From Clostridiales bacterium (GTDB taxonomy: Bacteria; Bacillota; Clostridia; Oscillospirales; Oscillospiraceae), in the NCBI GenBank assembly GCA_021203685.1, contig JAJQAS010000016.1, positions 1 through 8,110 on the forward strand: a stretch of DNA of 8,110 bases, written 5' to 3'. Below the pieces are notes generated by a model. It had not been told where the DNA came from, made no database searches, and was given only the letters and a program-made list of their open reading frames with translations. The position numbers were made by a program, and so were the translations under genes. Shown here one piece after another: positions 1 to 5,629 of this stretch (positions are counted from its first letter, which is position 1; the number at the start of each line of letters is the position of its first letter).

Positions 1-43
1 ACGCAGCTTCCAATTCACGCATTTGGGGGTTGACTTTTAATAG

Positions 44-193
44 TTAATCTTTCATAAATTCATCCGCCCGTTTTCCAGGCCCCCAATGTTTCCGATACCC
101 GACAGACTTGCAGATACCCTTGAAAAGCATGGTTGTATCATAGCAGAACGCCGCAAAAAGCTCATTTCCAGATAGGTAAAGAAACGTCCTCAA
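44..193 (-). other. Orphan 49-codon reading frame, possible gene remnant
   Basis: Read leftward, a TTG at 191-193 opens 49 codons ending in TAA at 44-46, with pieces such as ELFAAFCYDTTM and KSVGYRKHWGPGKRADEFMKD's first part. The composition is protein-like, but there is no ribosome binding site at the TTG and an in-frame TAA lies just upstream. An internal ATG (MLFKGICK...) has no convincing ribosome binding site either. I do not recognise the family. It may be the 3' remnant of a decayed gene or chance. It begins exactly at the edge of the 193-214 palindrome. Confidence 0.2.
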
Positions 194-214
194 TTTTTAC
201 ATATATGTAAAAAT
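193..214. repeat. Perfect 22-bp palindrome
   Basis: The arms ATTTTTACATA and TATGTAAAAAT are perfect inverse complements with no spacer, so the site is two-fold symmetric. It lies just beyond the terminator of the XRE gene at 262-627. Such a site could be a dimeric protein-binding operator or form a small cruciform. It has no T-tract or GC-rich stem, so it is not a good terminator. Its function is unknown. Confidence 0.6.
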
Positions 215-215
215 G

Positions 216-262
216 CAAAAAGAAAAAAATACCGCCATCCGAAATATCCGAATAAGCGGTAT
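216..262 (-). terminator. Intrinsic terminator of the leftward XRE gene
   Basis: On the minus strand, ATACCGC (262-256) pairs perfectly with GCGGTAT (235-229), enclosing a 20-nt loop, and is followed by a long T-tract broken by single other bases (230-216). The stem starts at the stop codon of the gene at 262-627. This is a standard rho-independent terminator layout. Confidence 0.8.
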
Positions 263-627
263 CATGCTCCCTGCGGTAGCGGTGTTTGATTTTCCAATAA
301 CGTTTTTATTAAATTTCTGACAGCTTCCTGGTTCCCTTTGTTCAGCAGCATGAAGTCAGTCACGGCTTCGTCCTGCTGTTGTTCCGTAATCCATCCCGGA
401 TAGAGCTGATTTGGTGTCACTGCCAAAGCACATGAGATGTCAATCACTGCCTGCGATCCGATATTTATGTATCCATGCTCATACTGGCATAAAATCTTAG
501 CGGAATACGAACCGCCGAGCTTGTCCGCAAGCTGCTCCAAAGTCAGCTTTTTCTGCTTTCTGTATCGTTTGATATTTGCTCCGATTTCTTCCATATCGTC
601 GCTGATTGGTTCTCTTTTTTCCGCCAA
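262..627 (-). CDS. XRE-family helix-turn-helix transcriptional regulator
   Basis: A 121-residue protein with a Cro/C1-type HTH domain at about residues 12-76: IGANIKRYRKQKKLTLEQLA forms the first helices, followed by the recognition region around YSAKILCQYEHG and ending at VTPNQLYPGW. The C-terminal 45 residues are polar and probably helical. This domain normally binds operator DNA as a dimer. The start is TTG at 627, because AGGAGGTGA lies six bases upstream; the first in-frame ATG is at residue 12 and would cut into the HTH. A TTGAAA-N17-TACAAT promoter fits upstream. It is divergent from the HTH gene at 871, so the two may regulate each other; that is inference. Target genes are unknown. 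Confidence 0.85.
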   Translation of the reverse strand: MAEKREPISDDMEEIGANIKRYRKQKKLTLEQLADKLGGSYSAKILCQYEHGYINIGSQAVIDISCALAVTPNQLYPGWITEQQQDEAVTDFMLLNKGNQEAVRNLIKTLLENQTPLPQGA

Positions 628-705
628 GGCCCTTCACCTCCTTCCGGCTACGCATCTATTTACATTTTCAAACTGGTTGCCAGCATTTTTTACTCTTATA
701 CCAAC

Positions 706-734
706 ATTGTAAATCCTATGTTATCCCTTTTCAA
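706..734 (-). promoter_or_regulatory. Probable promoter of the leftward XRE gene
   Basis: Read leftward, TTGAAA (734-729) and TACAAT (711-706) are separated by 17 bases, a good sigma-A match. The transcript would begin about 75 bases before the TTG start at 627. The assignment rests on the motif alone. Confidence 0.45.
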
Positions 735-756
735 TTTCACTTGCGTAAAGCCTCAT

Positions 757-819
757 TTTCAGTCTGAAAGTAGATTAATTTCAGAGGCTGAAATGGTATA
801 TTTCACAATTTGAAATATA
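757..819. promoter_or_regulatory. Operator array: three TTTCA...TGAAA inverted repeats
   Basis: Three perfect inverted repeats share TTTCA/TGAAA half-sites. They are TTTCAG-N1-CTGAAA at 757-769, ATTTCAG-N3-CTGAAAT at 778-794, and a 9-bp-arm repeat TATATTTCA-N5-TGAAATATA at 797-819. Their centres (763, 786, 808) are 22-23 bp apart, close to two helical turns, so bound dimers would sit on one DNA face. The array lies 52-114 bases before the start of the HTH gene at 871. The likely role is autoregulation or control by the divergent XRE protein (inferred). Confidence 0.65.
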
Positions 820-870
820 TTGATTGACCTTCTCTGGAAATAGCTGTATCCTATTATCAGGAGGTGCGCT

Positions 871-1917
871 ATGAACCAAGAAAATGCCAAGTCAAAACAG
901 ATACAAGCGATTAAGACCCGCTTAAATGATGCTCTCAAAGCAGAGAAAATGAGTATCAATCAGCTCACGGATGCAATCAACGATTCCAACAGTGAAATAA
1001 AAGTAAACTATAACACTGTCCGCCATGCCTTTGACCATACCAGTGACGCTCTCGATCTTACCGCCCTGATTGCAATTTCTCGTTACCTGCATCTGGACAC
1101 AGGACTATTACTGTCCCCACCAGACACAGTTTATAAGACATTAAAATCCGTCACCGACATTTCCTCTTCTGGTCAATTTACCATCCTTAACGATGATAAA
1201 TACAAAGGAAAATACTACGGCTACCTATATTCTGCAAACCAGAAATCCGATACAATCGTTCACTTTGAATTAGAAAACGAGAGCACCCCGGAAGGTTTTG
1301 CAAGCACTCTTTTCTATCATGGAAGAATAAGCCATGTTGACGGCAGAGTAGAAGAATCTTCCCGTGAGCTTTATGGTACGCCAATCTTACATACACTAAG
1401 CTCCAATGTCTTTATTCATTTCACGAATGACCTTGGTGACTCTTTCTATTTCTATTTCTCAAGGCAGTGGTTTCGCAGTTATACGCTGTATTTTCGCAAA
1501 GGCATTGTACTAACTGCGTCCTCTATAGGAGAACACCCTCCCATTGTACAAAACTTTGTGCTGTTTGCCCGAAAGCTCTCCAAAGAGAAAGAACGCTATC
1601 TTCCGGGACTCCTTGGCACCGCATCTCCATCTTTTACAATCCGTAAAGATGATGTTGACGATCTACGAGCTTCAGAACCCGTTGTTGCCGATTTTTTCAA
1701 GGATTTCGATTACATTTTGAGCCATAATACATCAACCGTTTATGAAATAAACGAACAGCAGATTCTGCCATCCATCAACAAACATACAATGGACCGCGAC
1801 ACTGTTTATCAGGCGTTATGCCTGCTAAAAGAACATGCACTGGAGCCAAACCGAATTGTTTACGAAGACAACAATGATCTTGCCGGTTTCAGCAAAACAT
1901 TTCTTCAAAGACCATAA
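871..1917 (+). CDS. HTH-domain protein with unrecognised C-terminal sensor-like region
   Basis: A 348-residue protein. Residues about 8-80 resemble an XRE-type HTH: a helical start (QAIKTRLNDALKAEKMSINQLTDAI), an atypical insert before the recognition helix (NYNTVRHAF), and a closing LDTGLLL segment as in many regulators of this class. Residues about 95-220 are aromatic and probably beta-rich (KYKGKYYGYLYSANQ, DSFYFYFSRQWF). The rest is mixed helical. I see no transmembrane segment or catalytic motif. The start is ATG 871 with GGAGG six bases upstream. It probably binds DNA and uses the C-terminal part to sense a ligand or partner (inference). An operator-like array lies directly upstream. 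No terminator of its own is seen on the plus strand. Confidence 0.75.
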   Translation: MNQENAKSKQIQAIKTRLNDALKAEKMSINQLTDAINDSNSEIKVNYNTVRHAFDHTSDALDLTALIAISRYLHLDTGLLLSPPDTVYKTLKSVTDISSSGQFTILNDDKYKGKYYGYLYSANQKSDTIVHFELENESTPEGFASTLFYHGRISHVDGRVEESSRELYGTPILHTLSSNVFIHFTNDLGDSFYFYFSRQWFRSYTLYFRKGIVLTASSIGEHPPIVQNFVLFARKLSKEKERYLPGLLGTASPSFTIRKDDVDDLRASEPVVADFFKDFDYILSHNTSTVYEINEQQILPSINKHTMDRDTVYQALCLLKEHALEPNRIVYEDNNDLAGFSKTFLQRP

Positions 1918-1936
1918 GCAGATAGTTTAGCCACCA

Positions 1937-2010
1937 GAAAACAAAAAGGCCGGAATAGATAGGTGATTTCAGTCCATGTTACTGACTGCCTCCCTCATCT
2001 ACCCCGGCCT
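1937..2010 (-). terminator. Long hairpin terminator for the leftward small gene
   Basis: On the minus strand AGGCCGG (2010-2004) pairs with CCGGCCT (1953-1947), with further pairing of the TAGAT/ATCTA and CAGT/ACTG segments inside, followed by a TTTTTGTTTT tract (1947-1938). This is a strong rho-independent terminator for transcripts coming from 2327. On the plus strand no T-tract follows, so it should not terminate the gene at 871-1917 efficiently. Confidence 0.75.
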
Positions 2011-2090
2011 CTCCACGCAATGCGGGCAGCACGTTAAGGTGACTGCAATATTCTGTTTCATCAAAGCCTGCCGCCTTTTCTGCCAGAAGA

Positions 2091-2327
2091 TCAAAAATCC
2101 AGCTTCATAACCGGCAGGGCTTCTTCATCCATCAGGTGATTGACTTCATCCATCGAAATATAATGGTCTACCTTGCCATCCTTTTCATATCCAAGCGCCC
2201 TCCTGCCATTGATAATCATCGGCTTACACATATATTTCGGTTTCAGGTTACTGCTGTTATGTGTTGTATATATCCGTACTTCACTTCCGTTTTTCATCCG
2301 ATATTTCCGCTGCTCCTTCCTGCTCAT
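2091..2327 (-). CDS. Small conserved-looking protein of unknown function, divergent from the SOS operon
   Basis: A 78-residue basic-to-mixed protein with a charged N-terminus (MSRKEQRKYRMKNGSEVRIY), a central LKPKYMCKPMIINGRRALGY segment and an acidic tail (SMDEVNHLMDEEALP). There is no signal peptide, membrane segment or known motif. ATG 2327 has only a weak GAAG upstream; an internal ATG at residue 11 has AAGGAG about 15 bases before it, too far for comfort. It is transcribed from a consensus promoter that interleaves with LexA boxes, so it may be damage-inducible. After the T-run at the stop codon, another frame stays open for about 38 codons, so a frameshifted longer protein is possible. 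I do not recognise the family. Confidence 0.6.
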   Translation of the reverse strand: MSRKEQRKYRMKNGSEVRIYTTHNSSNLKPKYMCKPMIINGRRALGYEKDGKVDHYISMDEVNHLMDEEALPVMKLDF

Positions 2328-2338
2328 AAATCTTCATA

Positions 2339-2425
2339 TCATATCGGCCAGTTCAAAGATTCACATCTCTTAGATGCTTCCTGTTCTAACCATTCTATCC
2401 ACAAAAAGGTTGAGCAAAAGTTCAC
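2339..2425 (-). other. Possible 28-codon leader ORF before the small gene
   Basis: A GTG at 2425 with AGAGG just upstream opens 28 codons (including FLWIEWLEQEASKRCESLNW) ending in TGA at 2339, eleven bases before the ATG of the gene at 2327. The poor ribosome binding site of that gene would fit coupling to this leader. A frame this short can arise by chance, so this is only a candidate. Confidence 0.2.
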
Positions 2426-2433
2426 ATTCCCTC

Positions 2434-2462
2434 TTGACAACTGTTCGCACTCGTGCTAAGAT
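2434..2462 (+). promoter_or_regulatory. Extended -10 promoter of the regulator-protease-polymerase operon
   Basis: TTGACA (2434-2439), a 17-base spacer and TAAGAT (2457-2462), with an extended -10 TG at 2454-2455. The expected start of transcription, near 2469, falls inside the first LexA box, so LexA binding there would block initiation. The first gene of the operon begins at 2592. Confidence 0.7.
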
Positions 2463-2464
2463 AC

Positions 2465-2476
2465 GAACATAAGTTC
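2465..2476. promoter_or_regulatory. LexA (DinR) SOS box 1
   Basis: GAAC-ATAA-GTTC preceded by C, matching the Bacillus/Clostridium consensus CGAAC-N4-GTTCG except for the last base. It overlaps the predicted start of the rightward transcript. Confidence 0.7.
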
Positions 2477-2478
2477 TT

Positions 2479-2490
2479 GAACCGATGTTC
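2479..2490. promoter_or_regulatory. LexA (DinR) SOS box 2
   Basis: GAAC-CGAT-GTTC followed by G. It starts 14 bp after box 1 and covers the expected start of the leftward transcript, about 7 bases past its -10. Confidence 0.7.
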
Positions 2491-2492
2491 GT

Positions 2493-2521
2493 ATTATAAT
2501 GGAACAAAAGTTCATTGTCAA
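2493..2521 (-). promoter_or_regulatory. Perfect consensus promoter reading leftward
   Basis: On the minus strand TTGACA (2521-2516), a 17-base spacer and TATAAT (2498-2493): every consensus position of a sigma-A promoter is met. It points at the small gene at 2091-2327 with an untranslated leader of about 160 bases. LexA boxes 2 and 3 sit on its start and in its spacer. Confidence 0.75.
2502..2513. promoter_or_regulatory. LexA (DinR) SOS box 3
   Basis: GAAC-AAAA-GTTC, lying between the -35 and -10 of the leftward promoter, where a repressor would exclude RNA polymerase. A fourth, one-mismatch copy (GAGC-AAAA-GTTC) is at 2412-2423. Confidence 0.65.
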
Positions 2522-2591
2522 GAGTGAACAGCAGTTTTTTTCAAAACAAGTGCAACACACTCGCTGAGGTAAAGAGAAATGGAGGTTTGTT

Positions 2592-3077
2592 ATGAACACG
2601 ATCAATGAAATGGACGTACAGCTTTCGCCCGGTGCCACAGCAGGCGATAAAGTCCGCGCACTTCGGGCTGCGCAGAAAATGAGTATGGCCGAGCTTTCGC
2701 GCCGTACCGGTCTCTCAACCCGTATCATCTGCTATTACGAAAAAAATGAACGTGTCCCCGGCGTCGAGGCGATCAAGAAGCTCTCATCCGCTTTTGGCGT
2801 CAGCACCAGTTTCTTTATGGATGATGAGGAATTCAGCCGACAGGAAAAGCAGGATGAATTTCTTTCCCAGGTGAAGAAAGACTATGGTTCGAGGGGAAAA
2901 GCACAGGCGAAAAAGCTTTTGGAAGACACGAACGCGCTCTTCGCAGGCGGAGAGCTGTCCGAGGAGGAACAGGTTGACTTCATGGACGAAATGCAGGAGC
3001 TTTTCGTAATTGCTAAAAAGCGCGCAAAAATGAAACATGGTTCCGGCAGGAATACGCAGCCGGATCAGGGCAAATGA
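2592..3077 (+). CDS. XRE-family regulator, ImmR-like, first gene of the SOS operon
   Basis: A 161-residue protein with a C1/Cro-type HTH at about residues 15-75 (KVRALRAAQKMSMAELSRRT, then STRIICYYEKNERVPGVEAI and FGVSTSFFM). A charged helical C-terminal half (LLEDTNALFAGGELSEEEQ) follows, as in regulators paired with ImmA-type proteases. The start is ATG 2592 with GGAGG six bases upstream. In ICEBs1 and related elements an ImmR repressor is cleaved by the ImmA metalloprotease after DNA damage; the adjacent protease gene here suggests the same pairing, but the direct target is inferred. It leads a five-gene operon controlled by LexA boxes, so two layers of damage control may converge. Confidence 0.87.
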   Translation: MNTINEMDVQLSPGATAGDKVRALRAAQKMSMAELSRRTGLSTRIICYYEKNERVPGVEAIKKLSSAFGVSTSFFMDDEEFSRQEKQDEFLSQVKKDYGSRGKAQAKKLLEDTNALFAGGELSEEEQVDFMDEMQELFVIAKKRAKMKHGSGRNTQPDQGK

Positions 3078-3140
3078 AAAAAACCGTAATGCAGTCCACC
3101 CATACGGACATCATCACGGTTGCAGGAAGAGGTGACAAAT

Positions 3141-3767
3141 TTGGATGCGAAAGTATTAAAGACCGCGTCATATCTTGTTCACAGGTATAAGACACGAAAC
3201 CCTTTTGACATTATTGCTCAAAGGGATATTGATTTTGATTATACATACCGCTATGCTCATTTGCTCGGATATTACTGTGTGCTCAATGGAGAACGCTTCA
3301 TCCGTCTCAACGGGGATGCGTCCGAACAAGACCTTGAAGAAGCCGCCCAACATGAGTTGAGCCATGATGTTCTGGACTACAGGGACGCCTGCCACGGTGC
3401 CAGCTTTAAGGATACCTATTTTTACAGCAGGTCCTGTGATTACAAGGAGCGCCGCGCGAATCTCATGACAGCAGAGGTTTTAATCAAAGACGCGGACGTA
3501 TTAGAACCGATAGGCTATTATAAATATAAAGAATTGTATCAGGTGGAACGCCAGCGTCACCCACAGACACCGGATGAATCCCTGGACTACTATGTGTCAA
3601 TGGAATTTGGAGAGCAATGTGGCTCCTGCTTTCTGACCATAGAGCAGCTTGCAAAGACGCTTGGCCGAAACCTGGATTTGCTGGAATACAAGATAAAGGC
3701 TCTACTGGTCAAGGGCTATGATCTTCCGATCACACCGGAGTTAAAGACCAATTATCTGAAAAGATAA
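3141..3767 (+). CDS. ImmA/IrrE-family metallo-endopeptidase
   Basis: About 208 residues. The zinc-binding HExxH is HELSH at residues 71-75 within EEAAQHELSHDVLDY, and a downstream ERRANLMTAEVLI helix offers the usual glutamate ligand. The N-terminal helix (AKVLKTASYLVHRYKTRNPF) matches the ImmA opening pattern, and the C-terminal region (TIEQLAKTLGRNLDLLEYKI) is helix-turn-helix-like. ImmA-type proteases cleave XRE repressors; the upstream XRE protein is the obvious candidate substrate (inferred). The start is chosen as TTG 3141, with GAGGTGA five bases upstream. TTG 3120 and GTG 3132 are in-frame alternatives with worse ribosome binding sites. The catalytic residues are intact. Confidence 0.85.
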   Translation: MDAKVLKTASYLVHRYKTRNPFDIIAQRDIDFDYTYRYAHLLGYYCVLNGERFIRLNGDASEQDLEEAAQHELSHDVLDYRDACHGASFKDTYFYSRSCDYKERRANLMTAEVLIKDADVLEPIGYYKYKELYQVERQRHPQTPDESLDYYVSMEFGEQCGSCFLTIEQLAKTLGRNLDLLEYKIKALLVKGYDLPITPELKTNYLKR

Positions 3768-3787
3768 GGAACAGGAGGTGACCACAC

Positions 3788-4081
3788 ATGATGAATCCGA
3801 AGATACAGGCATTACATCCGCATAAAGAAAAAGTCTATGTGAAGGTCAGCTCCGACACCGATCAGACGGGTTATGTGCAGCCAAAGGCCATCACATGGAC
3901 AGACGGCAGGCGGTATGTGATTGATGATGTGAAGGACTTCCGTCCTGCAAACACCGTCGGCACTGATCTTCCCGGTGACTGCTATACGGTAGTCATCAAG
4001 GGCCAGCTAAAGCATTTATTCTTTGAGCAGGTAGACCGGCGCTTTAACGGGCGGTACGGCAGATGGTTTGTAGAAGTATAG
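3788..4081 (+). CDS. Small protein of unknown function between protease and polymerase
   Basis: A 97-residue soluble protein, probably beta-rich, with HPHKEKVYVKVSSDTDQTGY, then AITWTDGRRYVIDDVKDFRP, and a closing GRYGRWFVEV. I have seen this pattern (a DGRxYxID core and a GRWFVE end) beside Y-family polymerases in clostridial elements, but cannot give it a family name. Start ATG 3788 has AGGAGGTGA six bases upstream; a second ATG follows at once. It lies 20 bases after the protease gene and 44 before the polymerase start, in the same operon. It could be an accessory factor of the polymerase; no catalytic motif is visible. Confidence 0.7.
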   Translation: MMNPKIQALHPHKEKVYVKVSSDTDQTGYVQPKAITWTDGRRYVIDDVKDFRPANTVGTDLPGDCYTVVIKGQLKHLFFEQVDRRFNGRYGRWFVEV

Positions 4082-4125
4082 TTGTGATAGAAGTGTAATC
4101 CCGCAGACAGGAGGTGCAGCGTGAC

Positions 4126-5607
4126 ATGAATACGGATAAGGCTAATTCCAGGACGATCTTTGCAATCGACCTGAAATCTTACTTCGCCTCCTGCGAATGT
4201 GCAGACCGGCATCTCGACCCTCTGACAACCAATCTGGTTGTAGCCGATGAATCACGCACGGAGAAGACAATCTGTCTTGCTGTCTCTCCAGCCTTAAAAG
4301 CATACGGCATTCCGGGCAGGCCCCGACTATTTGAAGTGATACAGGCGGTAAAACAGGTCAACGCGACACGTTTAGATGACCTGTGCCGCATCACCCACAA
4401 TCCAAAAGCAGAATTTACGGCATCCTCCTTTGACGCAGAAACACTTGCGTCTGACCCCTGGATGAAGCTTTCCTACATCACTGCCCCGCCACGCATGGCG
4501 CGGTATGTGGAAACATCTGCTCAGATTTATTCCATTTATCTGAAATACGTTGCACCGGAGGACATCTTCGCTTACAGCATTGACGAAGTATTCATCGACG
4601 CCACCGGCTACCTGGCCACCTATCACATGACAGCACACGAAATGTGCATGACCATGATCCGGGAGGTTCTTTATACGACTGGCATCACCGCAACGGGCGG
4701 CATCGGTACAAATCTCTACCTTGCCAAAGTCGCAATGGACATCGTTGCAAAACATGTACCGGCGGACAAGGACGGTGTACGAATCGCTGAACTGGATGAA
4801 TACTCCTATAAGGCGAAGTTATGGGATCATACCCCGCTAACCGATTTCTGGCGTGTGGGTGGAGCCACAGCAAGAAAACTGCAGAAGCGTTATCTCTACA
4901 CGATGGGAGATGTAGCACAGGAATCGCTGGTCAACCCGGAATGGTTTTATAAAACCTTCGGAATCGACGCAGAGATACTGTTCGACCACGCCTGGGGCAG
5001 AGTGCCGGTCACGATGGAGTATATTAAAAGCTATAAAGCCGACACCAACAGCATCTCCGAAGGGCAGGTGCTTTCGGAGCCCTATCCTTATGCCAAGACA
5101 AAAATCATTGTCCGGGAAATGGCAGATAACATCGTCTTGCAGCTGATAGAGAAAAGCCTGGTCACAGAGCTGGTTACACTGGATATTGGATATGACCGGG
5201 AAAACTGCGACAATGGACGGTATCATGGAGACGCGAAAACAGACCATTACGGACGGCTTGTACCGAAACCGGCTCACGGAAGTATGCGGCTTAGAACGCC
5301 CACGAACCTCGGCAGCACGATCATTAAAGCCGCTGTATCCATCTTTGAAAAGATAGCTGATCCGGCGCTTACCGTCCGGCGGGTTACGATAGCAGCCTGT
5401 AATGTAACTGAGGACAATGGCGTTTATCAAATGGACCTGTTCACAGACGTGGAAAAGCAGAAAAAGGAGAAAAAGCTCCAGTCTGCTATGGCCTCAATCA
5501 AAAGACGGTATGGCAAAAATGCGATACTCAAGGGTACAAACTTTGAAGAAGGTGCCACCGGACGGGAGCGGAACAAGAGCATTGGCGGTCACAGATCAGG
5601 CGAATAA
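4126..5607 (+). CDS. Y-family translesion DNA polymerase (UmuC/UvrX-like)
   Basis: A full-length 493-residue error-prone polymerase. The palm starts with FAIDLKSYFASCE, where D15 is the first metal ligand and the Y19-F20 pair includes the steric gate. The second catalytic motif is YSIDEVFID with D153 and E154. A finger segment (RTEKTICLAVSPALKAYGIP), a helix-hairpin-helix thumb (FWRVGGATARKLQKRY) and a little-finger domain (NSISEGQVLSEPYPYAKTK) follow. It should insert nucleotides opposite damaged bases. The start ATG 4126 is chosen because AGGAGG is at 4109-4114; the in-frame GTG 4114 lies inside that ribosome binding site. It is the enzymatic core of the SOS-boxed operon, like phage SP-beta UvrX, and is followed by YolD as in that phage. 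Confidence 0.95.
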   Translation: MNTDKANSRTIFAIDLKSYFASCECADRHLDPLTTNLVVADESRTEKTICLAVSPALKAYGIPGRPRLFEVIQAVKQVNATRLDDLCRITHNPKAEFTASSFDAETLASDPWMKLSYITAPPRMARYVETSAQIYSIYLKYVAPEDIFAYSIDEVFIDATGYLATYHMTAHEMCMTMIREVLYTTGITATGGIGTNLYLAKVAMDIVAKHVPADKDGVRIAELDEYSYKAKLWDHTPLTDFWRVGGATARKLQKRYLYTMGDVAQESLVNPEWFYKTFGIDAEILFDHAWGRVPVTMEYIKSYKADTNSISEGQVLSEPYPYAKTKIIVREMADNIVLQLIEKSLVTELVTLDIGYDRENCDNGRYHGDAKTDHYGRLVPKPAHGSMRLRTPTNLGSTIIKAAVSIFEKIADPALTVRRVTIAACNVTEDNGVYQMDLFTDVEKQKKEKKLQSAMASIKRRYGKNAILKGTNFEEGATGRERNKSIGGHRSGE

Positions 5608-5629
5608 AGAGGAAGGAGCGACATGAGCA

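Noticed and set aside
23..86. TTGGGGG and CCCCCAA inverted repeat near the left edge
   Set aside because: Arms of only seven bases are separated by about 50 bases, with no T-tract; it is likely chance.
437..712. Plus-strand 91-codon frame overlapping the XRE gene
   Set aside because: It is the complement of a clear HTH gene, with low-complexity hydrophobic content and no ribosome binding site.
757..819. Repeats considered as a CRISPR or iteron origin
   Set aside because: The units are inverted repeats with short variable spacing and no unique spacers, and no cas or replication gene is nearby; an operator array fits better.
2136..2459. Plus-strand open frames of 66-107 codons across the small gene and control region
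   Set aside because: They run through the minus-strand small gene, the promoters and LexA boxes, and show no start signal or protein-like pattern.
4114..4116. GTG 4114 as start of the polymerase
   Set aside because: It lies within the AGGAGGTG ribosome binding site itself; ATG 4126 is the sensible start.
4837..5430. Long minus-strand open frame (197 codons) opposite the polymerase gene
   Set aside because: It lies fully inside the clear Y-family polymerase gene, has no ribosome binding site and no recognisable domain; it is a shadow of GC-richer coding sequence. The same applies to the minus frames at 4179-4918.
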